Shown piece after piece: positions 27,434 to 36,259 of a stretch of DNA of 64,000 nt. A program made the translations under genes and the position numbers. The stretch spans positions 310,001-374,000 of the forward strand of contig NZ_JARAJZ010000001.1 of the NCBI RefSeq assembly GCF_028765345.1. Direction: 5' to 3'. The stretch's first letter is position 1. Each line of letters opens with the position of its first letter. This stretch comes from Sporolactobacillus sp. CQH2019. Its GTDB lineage: Bacteria; Bacillota; Bacilli; Bacillales; Sporolactobacillaceae. A model generated the notes under the pieces. The model made no database searches, was not told where the DNA came from, and worked only from the letters and a program-made list of their open reading frames with translations.

Positions 27434-28762
27434 GTGCGCGGGAATCATTTGGACGATACCCTGGGGATACTGATCGTCATTTTTTTAATCTTACTGACCG
27501 CTTTTTTTGTCGCTGCCGAATTTGCCATTGTGAAAATTCGTTCCACCCGGCTTGATGAACTGATCAAACGGGGAAACAGACGTGCCCGGGCCGCAAAGAA
27601 AATCGTCGACGACCTGAACGCTTATCTGTCGACGACTCAGCTTGGCATCTCAGTTACCGCGCTTATTTTAGGATGGATCGGAGAACCTGCCGTTTCCCAT
27701 CTGCTTCAGCCGTTTTACACATGGATCGGCCTGAGCGGGACTCTGTCGGCGACCTGTTCCACGCTTTCCGGTTTTTTTATCGTGACGCTTCTTAGCGTCG
27801 TCCTCGGCGAATTGGCCCCAAAAGGTATTGCCATTCAAAAAGCGGAACAGATTGTTCTCGCCCTTGCTTTTCCGCTGATCTGGTTTCACAGAATCCTTTT
27901 CCCGTTTGTCTGGCTTCTTAATACACTTTCTTCGGGCGTTATCCGCCTTTTTGGAATCCGTCCGGATTCGGGACATGATCGGGCGCTGACTGAAGGAGAA
28001 CTGAGACTGACTCTCTCCGACAGCTATAAAAGCGGTCAAATCAGCCAGGGCGAGCTGCGCTATATGGACCGTATTTTTGATTTTGACGAACGGACGGCCA
28101 GAGAAGTCATGGTTCCGAGAACCGAAATTGTCTGCGTCTATAAAGAGGACCCGTTTGAAGAAAGCCTTAAGATTCTTCACAATGAGAAATTCACACGCTT
28201 TCCTGTCGTGGAAGAAGACAAAGATCACGTGATCGGCATGATCAATATCAAGGATATTTTTACAGACATTTTAACGAAGGAAATCCATTCTCTGGATGAC
28301 TATGTCCGCCCGATCCTTTCCGTTCTCGAAACGACGCCCATCCGGAGCCTGCTGGAAAAGATGCAGAAGGAAAGCATTCACATGGCCATCCTGACCGATG
28401 AATACGGGGGAACATCCGGACTGGTGACGGTTGAAGACATTCTTGAAGAGATCGTCGGGGAAATTCGCGACGAATTCGACGAAGGTGAAGAACCGTTAAT
28501 CAAGCGTATCGACGCAAACCAGGCTCTGGTCGACGGAAAATTGCTGATTTCCCACGTCAACAGGCAGTTTCAGATTGATATCGAGGAAGAGGGGCTGGAT
28601 ACGATCGGCGGATGGATGCTTGCGGAAGATCCCAATATCAAAGTCGGATCGACGCTCCAATACGACCATGTCACCTTCAAAGTCGCAGAAATGGACGCTC
28701 ATCAGATAAAAAAAATCGTTGTTAAGAAATTGATCGCTCTGCATGAGCAAAAACCATCCTGA
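27434..28762 (+). CDS. CNNM/CorC-HlyC family transporter (hemolysin-like, magnesium/cobalt efflux type)
   Basis: A 442-residue membrane protein. Domains in order: CNNM transmembrane domain (about 10-200, with three to four helices and the charged LDELIKRGNRRA stretch), paired CBS domains (about 215-345; VMVPRTEIV at the first strand and TSGLVTVEDILEEIVGEI at the end) and a CorC_HlyC domain (about 355-437). B. subtilis relatives such as MpfA are implicated in magnesium export. The start is uncertain: GTG at 27434 lacks a close ribosome site, since GGAGGTG lies about 23 bases upstream, and TTG at 27449 is an alternative. A small inverted repeat (CCGCAC/GTGCGCGG) lies between. Confidence 0.92.
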   Translation: MRGNHLDDTLGILIVIFLILLTAFFVAAEFAIVKIRSTRLDELIKRGNRRARAAKKIVDDLNAYLSTTQLGISVTALILGWIGEPAVSHLLQPFYTWIGLSGTLSATCSTLSGFFIVTLLSVVLGELAPKGIAIQKAEQIVLALAFPLIWFHRILFPFVWLLNTLSSGVIRLFGIRPDSGHDRALTEGELRLTLSDSYKSGQISQGELRYMDRIFDFDERTAREVMVPRTEIVCVYKEDPFEESLKILHNEKFTRFPVVEEDKDHVIGMINIKDIFTDILTKEIHSLDDYVRPILSVLETTPIRSLLEKMQKESIHMAILTDEYGGTSGLVTVEDILEEIVGEIRDEFDEGEEPLIKRIDANQALVDGKLLISHVNRQFQIDIEEEGLDTIGGWMLAEDPNIKVGSTLQYDHVTFKVAEMDAHQIKKIVVKKLIALHEQKPS

Positions 28763-28915
28763 ATATTCACCCGGGATGGGCGGCCTTCCCGCCGGAATCC
28801 GCCGGGTTATGGAAACGAATCGGACATGTCTGAAAACGTTCCGGCCGGCGGCTGACCGCCTTTTGAAGAAAATCCGGACAGCTTTGCCGAAAAAAAAAGA
28901 GCTGCGGAAACAAGG

Positions 28916-28954
28916 ATGAAAAAAACACCGGGGTGTCTGTATCCTCCGGTGTTT
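28916..28954. terminator. Bidirectional terminator between the CorC-like gene and cydD
   Basis: AAACACCGG (28923-28931) pairs with CCGGTGTTT (28946-28954). The minus strand stem is followed by a long T run. It closes the cydABCD operon. Confidence 0.88.
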
Positions 28955-29004
28955 CGCTCCTGCAAGGAGTTTATATAAAGCGGCCTTCTTTATCCGGCCG
29001 GTCC

Positions 29005-30750
29005 CTAGAGCATCTGTTTCAGGTGTTCGGGGACATCGAGCTGATAGAGACGGCGGTAGCGGCTGTTCGTTTGCAGCAGACGGTCGTGAGTCCCTTCCAT
29101 CACGATCTCTCCGTCTTCCATAAAAACGACCTGATCCATCTTCTCCGCCCCGACCAGATGGTGCGTAATCCAGATCAACGTTTTCCCCGCCAGCGTTCGG
29201 AAAATAGTCGACAGAAGTTCTTTTTCCGTAGTCGGGTCCAGGCCGACTGTCGGTTCATCAAGAACCACCACCGGAGCCTTCCTTAAAAGAATCCGGGCAA
29301 GGGCCAGCCGTTCCTGCTCGCCGCCCGAGAATATATCGCCGGTTTCATGCATCTGCGTTTCGTAGCCGTCCGGAAGACTGAGAATCAAGTCGTGCAGTCC
29401 GACCAGCCTGGCGGCATTCATAATCTCTTTCTCGCTCGCATTCTCGCTGCCGAGCGCCAGATTATTGATCACCGACGTATCGAAGAGATGCGGATTCTGG
29501 TTTAGAACGGATATCTGTTTCGGCATCAGGCTGCCGATCCGGTGGGCCGGCGTTCCGTTCAGCGTCACGCGGCCGCGCTCCGGCACGAGAGAGCCGTAGA
29601 TGAGGTGAGTCAAGGTCGATTTGCCCGCACCGCTTCTTCCGATCAGGGCAACCCTCTGTCCCTGGGCAATATTCAGCGAGACGTCATGGATCGCCCAGCG
29701 GCCGTCTTCTCCATACCGATAGAAGAGATGATCCGCGCGGATATCAATGCGTTCCGCTGTTTTCTTCCAGGCCTGCGGCGGTTCTTCCTGAAGATCGGCG
29801 GGCCGGCCCGTCTCGATGGTCCGCAGCCTCTTGAACGCATCTTTGTATTGAGGATATCTTTCCACCGCTTCAGACACGGGCACCAGCGATTCTGTTATGG
29901 TGAAGACTGCCAGGACGAAGGCGGCGATCAGCGTCCGGTCCATGCGATGGTCCGCAGCCATGCTGCCGGTCCAATAGACCATTGAAATCACGCAGACGCC
30001 GATGACGACCTGGCTGATCAAATCACGCCATCTTCTCATCGCATGGAGGCGGCGCTCCAGAACCATGACCTGACTTTCAAGAACTTCGTGGCTGCTGAGG
30101 AACGATTTCTGGCGGCCCGACATCATCCAGTCCTCGGCACCGAGAACGGCATCCGTCAGTTTTTCGTAAAGAAGATGCCGGGTCCGTGAAAGGCGTTCAT
30201 GGCTGCGCCCGCTCCACAGAAGAGACAGCGCCGGAAAGACAACCAGCAGAATAAGAAGGTATAAAGCTGTTAAAAAAGCAAAGGAAACATCCACGTAACC
30301 AAGCAGACCGATCCAAAGGACATAAATCATCAGCGCCGATACGCCCGGAATCACCGTTCTCAGATAAATGTCCTGCAGATGTTCGATGTCGTCGGAAAGA
30401 ATACCGAGAACATCGCCGGTTCTGTACTTGGAACGGAAAAAAAAGGCCGTCGGTTCAAGCATCTTATACAGACGTGTCCGCATCTCAGACAGAATTCTGA
30501 GAATCGTGTCGTGCCCGGACAGCCTGCTTGCATACTGAAAAACGGCCCTGAATATGCCAAAGGTCCTCACGCCGACAATCGGTACATAAATCATCAATAT
30601 ATTTTCCGGCCTGAGAGCCGCCCTTGAGATCAGATATCCGGATGTAAAAAGCAGCCCGGCCGCACAAAGGAGCGCGGCAACACTGAAACAAGCGGCAAGG
30701 AACAGACCGCGCCAATGTTTCTTCATGTACGGAACAAACCATGTTTTCAT
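29005..30750 (-). CDS. cydD: Thiol reductant ABC exporter subunit, CydD in Bacillus naming (E. coli CydC equivalent)
   Basis: A 581-residue half-transporter: six membrane helices in residues about 15-300 and an ABC domain from about 335. Walker A is GRSGAGKST near 371, the signature is FSGGEQERLALAR near 477, and Walker B is PVVVLDEPT near 497. With CydC it exports glutathione/cysteine in E. coli and is needed for cytochrome bd assembly. The N-terminal YLISRAALRPENILMIYVPI marks the CydC(Ec) type. Its ATG overlaps the stop of the upstream subunit gene by four bases. It is the last gene of the operon. Confidence 0.92.
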   Translation of the reverse strand: MKTWFVPYMKKHWRGLFLAACFSVAALLCAAGLLFTSGYLISRAALRPENILMIYVPIVGVRTFGIFRAVFQYASRLSGHDTILRILSEMRTRLYKMLEPTAFFFRSKYRTGDVLGILSDDIEHLQDIYLRTVIPGVSALMIYVLWIGLLGYVDVSFAFLTALYLLILLVVFPALSLLWSGRSHERLSRTRHLLYEKLTDAVLGAEDWMMSGRQKSFLSSHEVLESQVMVLERRLHAMRRWRDLISQVVIGVCVISMVYWTGSMAADHRMDRTLIAAFVLAVFTITESLVPVSEAVERYPQYKDAFKRLRTIETGRPADLQEEPPQAWKKTAERIDIRADHLFYRYGEDGRWAIHDVSLNIAQGQRVALIGRSGAGKSTLTHLIYGSLVPERGRVTLNGTPAHRIGSLMPKQISVLNQNPHLFDTSVINNLALGSENASEKEIMNAARLVGLHDLILSLPDGYETQMHETGDIFSGGEQERLALARILLRKAPVVVLDEPTVGLDPTTEKELLSTIFRTLAGKTLIWITHHLVGAEKMDQVVFMEDGEIVMEGTHDRLLQTNSRYRRLYQLDVPEHLKQML

Positions 30751-32486
30751 TGGATCCCCTCCAATTGTGACCGGACGAGGCTGCAGTATGAACCGTTCTT
30801 CTTCAGAAGTTCTTCCTGTGTTCCGACCTCCGCGAGCCTTCCCTGCTGAATGACGGCAATCCGATCCATCTGATCCATCCAGTGAAGGCGGTGCGTTGCC
30901 AGAAAGACCAGTTTTCCCTTAAACAGACGAATCATCGCTTCCTTCAGATCATACTCCGTTTCGATATCGAGATGGGCCGTCGGTTCATCGAGCAGCAAAA
31001 TCGGCCGATTGCAAAGAAAGGCGCGTGCCAGAGCGACCCGCTGCTCCTGTCCGCCGCTCAGCTGTCTTCCTCCGGCGCCGATCTTCTCGTCCAGTCCTTG
31101 CGGGAACTGACTGATCAGCGTTTCCAGGCCGGCAGAGAGGACGGCTCCGACGATCTGCCGGTCCGTAGCTTCAGGCGCATAAAAAGCAATGTTTTCCTTG
31201 AGAGACGCACTGAAAAGATACGGATGCTGAGGAATGTAGGTAATCAGCTTCCGCCACCTCGGATCAGTCAGATCGGCTGTCCGCCCGTTTATTTTTATCA
31301 AACCCGATGCCGGCGCCAGAAATCCGCCGATTAAATCGATCAGCGTTGATTTCCCCGCCCCGCTCGTCCCAATGATGCCGAATTTTTCAAACCCGACTGT
31401 AGTGAACGTTATGGCATCCAGCGCCTTTTCTTTTTTCCCTTCCCGATAACAAACGGAACTCTCTTCAAGGGCCAGTACGGAATGATCGGACCAGGTTTCC
31501 GGGATTAAATCCGTCTGCGGACGTTCCTTTTCCGGGCGGGAGGCGAGGGCGTTCAGCTTGTGCGCCGCTTCCTTGCCGTCAAGGGTCGCATGATAATCCT
31601 GGCCCAGCTCCCTGATAGGCAGAAAATACTCGGGCGCCAGAATCAGAACGATCAGGGCCGGGTCGAGCAGAATATGACCGTCAATCAGCCTGAGACCGAG
31701 CGACACCGCAACAAAAGCGATCGACAGCATGGTAAAGAAATCGAGGGCAAATGAGGAGAGAAACGCCAGACGGAGCGTTTTCATCGTCATCACGCGGTAC
31801 TTGTCGCTCACTCGTTCGATCGATTGCTGATGGCGTTTGCCGAGCCCGAGATAACATAATGTTGAAAGTCCGCGCAAGGAATCAATAAAGTGATTCGACA
31901 GCACGCGGTACGATGCCCAGCGATCGTCCATCTTTTTCTGCGCCGCAAGCCCGAGCAGAATCAGAAAAATAATCAAAACCGGCATGGTCAGCAAAAGAAT
32001 CAGGGCCGACATCCGGTCCTCTGTAAAAACATAAATAAGAATCATCAGCGGAAGAATGCCGTTGGCCGCCATCTTAGGAATAAAGAGCTCCAGATACTGT
32101 CTGACCTGGGCCGCCCCTTCCAGCGTCAGCGTCACGAGATTGCCCGTTCCCTGCCCCCTGATAAATCCATGGCCAAGCTCAAAAAGCTTGGCCAGAAATT
32201 TCTTTCTCATATCCGAACTGGTGCGTTCGGCGAAACGGTAAGAAAAGTGTTTGATCAAAAAAACAAAGAAATAGCGGCAGACAAGCACGCCCAAAAAAAG
32301 AAGAGCCTCGCTGCCGATCGCCGATACGGGCCGGCCTGCAAACAGGCCGGAGACAAGATCGGCAAGCAAAATCGCCTGAAAAATGGTGCAGATCCCCTGC
32401 CCGATCGTCAGCAAGGCCGTTAAAGCAATGAGACGCTTGGCACCTTTGTATGTGAATATTTCGCGATCCATAAACAGGCTTGGCAA
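30747..32486 (-). CDS. cydC: Thiol reductant ABC exporter subunit, CydC in Bacillus naming (E. coli CydD equivalent)
   Basis: A 579-residue half-transporter forming the heterodimer with the neighbouring subunit. It has six helices in the first 320 residues and an ABC domain with Walker A GTSGAGKST near 376, signature LSGGQEQRVALARA near 473 and Walker B PILLLDEPT near 493. The start is a TTG at 32486, chosen because AAAGG lies ten bases upstream; the ATG at 32471 has no ribosome site. It lies 46 bases after cydB and overlaps cydD by four bases. Naming of the two subunits is reversed between Bacillus and E. coli. Confidence 0.92.
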   Translation of the reverse strand: MPSLFMDREIFTYKGAKRLIALTALLTIGQGICTIFQAILLADLVSGLFAGRPVSAIGSEALLFLGVLVCRYFFVFLIKHFSYRFAERTSSDMRKKFLAKLFELGHGFIRGQGTGNLVTLTLEGAAQVRQYLELFIPKMAANGILPLMILIYVFTEDRMSALILLLTMPVLIIFLILLGLAAQKKMDDRWASYRVLSNHFIDSLRGLSTLCYLGLGKRHQQSIERVSDKYRVMTMKTLRLAFLSSFALDFFTMLSIAFVAVSLGLRLIDGHILLDPALIVLILAPEYFLPIRELGQDYHATLDGKEAAHKLNALASRPEKERPQTDLIPETWSDHSVLALEESSVCYREGKKEKALDAITFTTVGFEKFGIIGTSGAGKSTLIDLIGGFLAPASGLIKINGRTADLTDPRWRKLITYIPQHPYLFSASLKENIAFYAPEATDRQIVGAVLSAGLETLISQFPQGLDEKIGAGGRQLSGGQEQRVALARAFLCNRPILLLDEPTAHLDIETEYDLKEAMIRLFKGKLVFLATHRLHWMDQMDRIAVIQQGRLAEVGTQEELLKKNGSYCSLVRSQLEGIQ

Positions 32487-32532
32487 AAACTCGCGACCTT
32501 TGTCAGGAGGGCCAAGCGTTCACATCCTCTCT

Positions 32533-33546
32533 TTAGTATTGCAGTTTTTCCTTGCTCGTTACTCTTTTTCTAAAAACATAGTAGCTCCAGATGGAATAGC
32601 CGATAACGAACGGCAGCAAAACCACGGCGACAATCGTCATCACACCGAGCGAGTAGGAGCCTGAAGACGCATTATACACGGTCAGGTCGTAGGCAGATTT
32701 GATATTGCTGACCATAACCCTTGGGAACAGTCCGATGAACAGCGATGCGATGGTCAGCGCAATCAGCCCCGCATTCATACCGAACGCCCATCCGTCATGC
32801 TTCCTGACCAGAAGAATCTGCGAAAGCACAAGAGCCAGAACAGCCAATATATAAATCGGATAGAGCCATGCGCCCCGAACGGTAAAGATATCGGTGACAA
32901 AGAAGGTCACAATGACAAAGGCGAGCAAAGCGGCGGCAAGCAGCCAGAAAACCTTAGACGCAAGCGCACGTGCGCGCTGCTGCAGATCGGCCGTCGTTCT
33001 CAGGCAGAGATAGACGAGGCCGTGATAGAAACACAGCAGTGTAATCGTTATCCCTCCGAGCACTGTATAAGGATTGACAAAGCTGGTGAACACGCCGTGC
33101 ATGTTCATGCTTTTGTCGATCGGCAGCCCGTAAACAAGAGAGGAAAAGACGACGCCCCAGAGAAACGGAACGAGCAGGCTCGGAATGAATATAGCCCAGT
33201 CCCACGTCTCCACCCATTTCACGCTGCCGACCTTCGCTCTGAATTCAAAGGCCGTTCCGCGGGCAATTAAAAGAAGCAGCATGACAACAAGCGGGACATA
33301 AAAACCGCTGAACAGAGTGGCATACCAGTTCGGGAATGCCGCAAACATCGCTCCTCCTGCCGTAATCAGCCATACTTCGTTAGCATCCCAGAAAGGTCCG
33401 ATCGTATTGATCATCACGCGCCGCTCCGGCTCGCCGTGAGCGACAAAGCGGGTAGCCATGCCCACGCCGAAATCATACCCCTCCAAAAAGAAGAATCCGA
33501 TAAACAGCACGGCAATCAGCAGAAACCATAATTCACTCAGCAACAT
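32533..33546 (-). CDS. cydB: Cytochrome bd ubiquinol oxidase subunit II
   Basis: A 337-residue polytopic subunit of the bd-type terminal oxidase, which reduces oxygen with quinol under low oxygen. Eight to nine hydrophobic helices are visible. Conserved CydB motifs are FFFLEGYDFGVG near residues 16-27, ANEVWLITAGGAMFAAFP near 56-73, and the cluster FRAKVGSVKW near 103. The ATG at 33546 has GGAGGG eight bases upstream; upstream in-frame codons lie within cydA. Its start overlaps the end of cydA by 14 bases. Confidence 0.95.
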   Translation of the reverse strand: MLLSELWFLLIAVLFIGFFFLEGYDFGVGMATRFVAHGEPERRVMINTIGPFWDANEVWLITAGGAMFAAFPNWYATLFSGFYVPLVVMLLLLIARGTAFEFRAKVGSVKWVETWDWAIFIPSLLVPFLWGVVFSSLVYGLPIDKSMNMHGVFTSFVNPYTVLGGITITLLCFYHGLVYLCLRTTADLQQRARALASKVFWLLAAALLAFVIVTFFVTDIFTVRGAWLYPIYILAVLALVLSQILLVRKHDGWAFGMNAGLIALTIASLFIGLFPRVMVSNIKSAYDLTVYNASSGSYSLGVMTIVAVVLLPFVIGYSIWSYYVFRKRVTSKEKLQY

Positions 33547-34936
33547 GATGAAATCCCTCCCCATCGAACGGATCGTTTGATTCAACTATGTCCTTATTGC
33601 CGATCGCCGGTCCCTGTTTGATGACCCTGGCAAAAAGATAGACCATGACGACTCCAAGAGCGGTATAGATTGTCAGAAAAGCGATGATTGAAAACAGCAG
33701 TTCCCCTGCCGATACGTTCGGCGAAACACTGGCCGCCGTCTGCATGAAGCCAAAGACGGTCCACGGCTGACGTCCGATTTCGGTCATCAGCCATCCGGTG
33801 ATGCTGCCGATGTATGGAATAAAAATTGAAGCGACCATCGCATGCAGGAACCATCTGTTTTTCAGCAACTTGTCTCTCCATGCAAGAATAGCGCCGATGA
33901 TTCCAAAAACGCAGAGCACTATGCCCATCAGAGCCATGATGCGAAAGCTCCAGAATGTAGTTGCAACAGGAGGAATATAATTACCGGCTCCGTATTTCGC
34001 CGTATATTGCTTTTGCAGCGTATCTATCCCCTGGACATTGCCGTTGAAAGTCCCGTAGGAAAGAAAGTCCAGTAAATAAGGGATCTGGATTTCTCCCGAA
34101 TTCTGATGCTTCTGCGCGTTGATCGAGGCAACGACCGTCCATCCCGCCGGGCTGCCGCTGTCCTTCCACAGCGCCTCGCTTGCCGCCATCTTCATCGGCT
34201 GAGTCCGGACAAGGTACTGCGCCTGGAAATGGCCGAAAAAGGCAAGCGCCAGACCGGCAATAAGGCCGACAATGATCCCTATTTTGAACGATCTTTTGAA
34301 AAAGTCAATATTTCGCTTTCTCAGAAGACAAATGGCACTGATCCCGGCCACAACAAACGCACCCGTTGCGAATGAACCGAAAACCGTATGCGGATATTCT
34401 ACCCAGAGCTGCGGATTGGAAATCAGCGCGAAAAAGTTATTCATCACTGCCCGGCCGTTCTGAACAGCAAATCCGACCGGATGCTGCATAAAGGAATTGG
34501 CCGTCAGAATCCAGAGAGCCGAAAGCGTGGTTCCTGCAGTGACCAGCCAGATACAGGCGAGATGAGCGCCTTTTGACAACCGGTCCCATCCAAAGAGCCA
34601 GATGCCGATGAACGTCGATTCCATAAAGAAGGCAAGAAGCGCCTCAATGGCCAGAGGAGCGCCGAATACGTCCCCCATGAACCGTGAATACTCCGACCAG
34701 TTCATACCGAACTGAAACTCTTGCAAAATTCCTGTTACGATACCGATGGCGAAGTTGATCAGAAACAGTTTACCCCAGAACTGAGTCATCTCTTTGTAGA
34801 TCTCATTCTTTTTGACAACATACAGCGTTTCCATGATTGACACGATGAGTACGAGGCCGATCGATAAGGGCACGAATAAAAAGTGGAAAATAGTTGTTGC
34901 CGCGTACTGAAATCTTGCCAGGCTCAATACATCCAT
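33533..34936 (-). CDS. cydA: Cytochrome bd ubiquinol oxidase subunit I
   Basis: The catalytic haem subunit of cytochrome bd, 467 residues, about the length of B. subtilis CydA (short Q-loop form). The N-terminal haem-ligand His is His18 in TTIFHFLFVPLSIG. EFQFGMNWSEYSRFMGD (near 72-88) and the helix with FFMESTFIGIWLFGWDRL (near 105) are conserved. The ATG at 34936 gives MDVLSLARFQ and is preceded by GAGGAAAG; the upstream open frame has no support. It is the first gene of cydABCD. An FNR-like palindrome at 35015-35030 may regulate it by oxygen. Confidence 0.96.
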   Translation of the reverse strand: MDVLSLARFQYAATTIFHFLFVPLSIGLVLIVSIMETLYVVKKNEIYKEMTQFWGKLFLINFAIGIVTGILQEFQFGMNWSEYSRFMGDVFGAPLAIEALLAFFMESTFIGIWLFGWDRLSKGAHLACIWLVTAGTTLSALWILTANSFMQHPVGFAVQNGRAVMNNFFALISNPQLWVEYPHTVFGSFATGAFVVAGISAICLLRKRNIDFFKRSFKIGIIVGLIAGLALAFFGHFQAQYLVRTQPMKMAASEALWKDSGSPAGWTVVASINAQKHQNSGEIQIPYLLDFLSYGTFNGNVQGIDTLQKQYTAKYGAGNYIPPVATTFWSFRIMALMGIVLCVFGIIGAILAWRDKLLKNRWFLHAMVASIFIPYIGSITGWLMTEIGRQPWTVFGFMQTAASVSPNVSAGELLFSIIAFLTIYTALGVVMVYLFARVIKQGPAIGNKDIVESNDPFDGEGFHHVAE

Positions 34937-35014
34937 ACTCTTTCCTCTTTTCTTCTCCGGGAAATGGATTCCGGAATTTTTGTAAGCGGTTAAAATAACA
35001 AAGTCCTCTACAGG

Positions 35015-35030
35015 TGTAACAGATGTCACA
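35015..35030 (-). promoter_or_regulatory. FNR/CRP-like palindrome upstream of cydABCD
   Basis: The minus strand reads TGTGACATCTGTTACA, one base from the FNR consensus TGTGA-N6-TCACA. It lies about 80 bases upstream of the cydA start. No perfect Rex box was seen here. Confidence 0.4.
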
Positions 35031-35196
35031 CATCCACTTATTACTTTACAACTTCTTCAGCCATCTGTTATGACCACATCATGGCAATTCAGTGAACGAT
35101 TTGTGCCTATAATCTATCTATTCTGTGACGCCGCAGCCATTTCATTGATTTATGAATACCGGCCGATTCAAACAGGTCCCGTAAGTATGAATGATG

Positions 35197-35228
35197 AAAA
35201 AAGCCCGCGGACATGATCCGGCTTTTTC
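35197..35228. terminator. Orphan bidirectional hairpin with A/T tails
   Basis: AAAAAAGCC (35197-35205) faces GGCTTTTT (35220-35227), a terminator-like shape on both strands. No gene clearly ends here, and the surrounding 35031-35516 shows no supported coding region. Confidence 0.5.
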
Positions 35229-35516
35229 TAATCTGCGTATCTGTTATGCGGCACCGCCCCGGCTCCGCTTATTTAATCGCTTCTTAAGCCCTTTCATTAA
35301 GCCATTTTGTATATTTCGGCTGCAAAGAAAAATAAATCCGGAGCATTCGGTAAATGAGAATAAAGCGGCCGGACCGGGACGGTATCCGCTATTAAAAATC
35401 CAATGAACAAAACAAAATATGCGCTGCCGGCTGCGCAAAAGAAATAATTTTTTCTCAACTGTAAATGAATGATGTCACACTGCAAGAAGCGGCGAAAGCC
35501 ATAGAATTCCCGCCGG

Positions 35517-35560
35517 AAAAAACCCGGCCTCATCTGCCAAAGGCTCGGCGAGGCCGGGTT
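35517..35560 (-). terminator. Strong second terminator downstream of tnrA
   Basis: On the minus strand AACCCGGCCTC (plus 35521-35531 and 35550-35560 form perfect 11-base arms) is followed by TTTTTT. It is the second of two terminators in tandem. Confidence 0.8.
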
Positions 35561-35635
35561 GCGGAGGACCGGGACGCCTTCATGCCGGACAGGCCGCCGG
35601 TTCTACACCTTAATAATCTATGCTTCCAACAGTAC

Positions 35636-35660
35636 AAAAAAGCCGGCACGGCGGCCGGCA
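35636..35660 (-). terminator. First terminator downstream of tnrA
   Basis: On the minus strand GCCGGC (35654-35659) pairs with GCCGGC (35642-35647) around a six-base loop and is followed by TTTTTT, 57 bases after the tnrA stop. Confidence 0.85.
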
Positions 35661-35716
35661 GGAAACAAGTCTGTCATTCATCGAGGATTCCCGGCGTTGC
35701 AAACAGCGGCAGCTGC

Positions 35717-36049
35717 TTAATCCCTTTTATTGAAATAGGCATTCAGCTGCCCGCGGATCATCCGTTCCCTGAATTTATTGTCATACCGTTTGTTTTGTTT
35801 CTTCAGCATTTCTCTCCGCAGTTCGGACGTCTGCATGCCGTCCTCCATTTTATCGGCGATTTCCATTAATGTCTCAACATCCGTAAAAGAATACTTGCGG
35901 TTGCCCCGATCAGAACGTTCAGGAAATATCAGCTTCCTCTTCTCATAATAGCGGATCTGACGTTCGCTCAGACCGGTCAGTTCACAGACTGTCCCGATTG
36001 AAATCACCTTTTTAAACAGATAAGCGTCTTTTTGAGAATGCGCGGCCAT
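35717..36049 (-). CDS. tnrA: Nitrogen regulator TnrA, MerR family
   Basis: A 110-residue MerR-type regulator that in B. subtilis controls genes for nitrogen-limited growth and is held inactive by feedback-inhibited glutamine synthetase. The helix-turn-helix IGTVCELTGLSERQIRYYEKR spans about residues 18-38 and RGNRKYSFTDVETLMEIAD follows. The C-terminus RERMIRGQLNAYFNK matches the TnrA tail (MLEGQLNAHF in B. subtilis) that binds glutamine synthetase, and differs from the GlnR tail (QGDMSRFFH), so TnrA is preferred over GlnR. The RBS AAAGGGGG is strong. Two exact TnrA/GlnR boxes lie upstream, indicating autoregulation. Confidence 0.9.
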   Translation of the reverse strand: MAAHSQKDAYLFKKVISIGTVCELTGLSERQIRYYEKRKLIFPERSDRGNRKYSFTDVETLMEIADKMEDGMQTSELRREMLKKQNKRYDNKFRERMIRGQLNAYFNKRD

Positions 36050-36104
36050 TCAACGGCCCCCCCCTTTCCATTCCGCTTCCGCTTTAAAGCATCGCATCAT
36101 TCAT

Positions 36105-36121
36105 TGTAAGATAATATTACA
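36105..36121. promoter_or_regulatory. TnrA/GlnR operator, proximal
   Basis: TGTAAGATAATATTACA fits TGTNA-N7-TNACA exactly. It lies 56 bases upstream of the tnrA start. Confidence 0.85.
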
Positions 36122-36148
36122 TCTACAAAAACTGCTTCGCAATCACAT

Positions 36149-36165
36149 TGTCATATATTCTGACA
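36149..36165. promoter_or_regulatory. TnrA/GlnR operator, distal
   Basis: TGTCATATATTCTGACA fits TGTNA-N7-TNACA exactly. It begins 44 bases from the first box (four helical turns), favouring cooperative binding. It lies between divergent genes and could also serve the small plus-strand genes. Confidence 0.85.
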
Positions 36166-36259
36166 CATTATTAGACTTCTCCGGAAATTCTTATTAAAAT
36201 AAAAAGGGGAAAGAGGAAAATCAAAAAACTGCGGTTCAGTTTTTTCGGGAGGCAGAATC

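Noticed and set aside
35030-35120. Rex operator before cydA
   Set aside because: Half-sites such as TTCACT appear, but no TTGTGAA-N6-TTCACAA-like palindrome.
35244-35438. 64-aa minus-strand frame downstream of tnrA
   Set aside because: No ribosome site, unusual composition, and no neighbour support.
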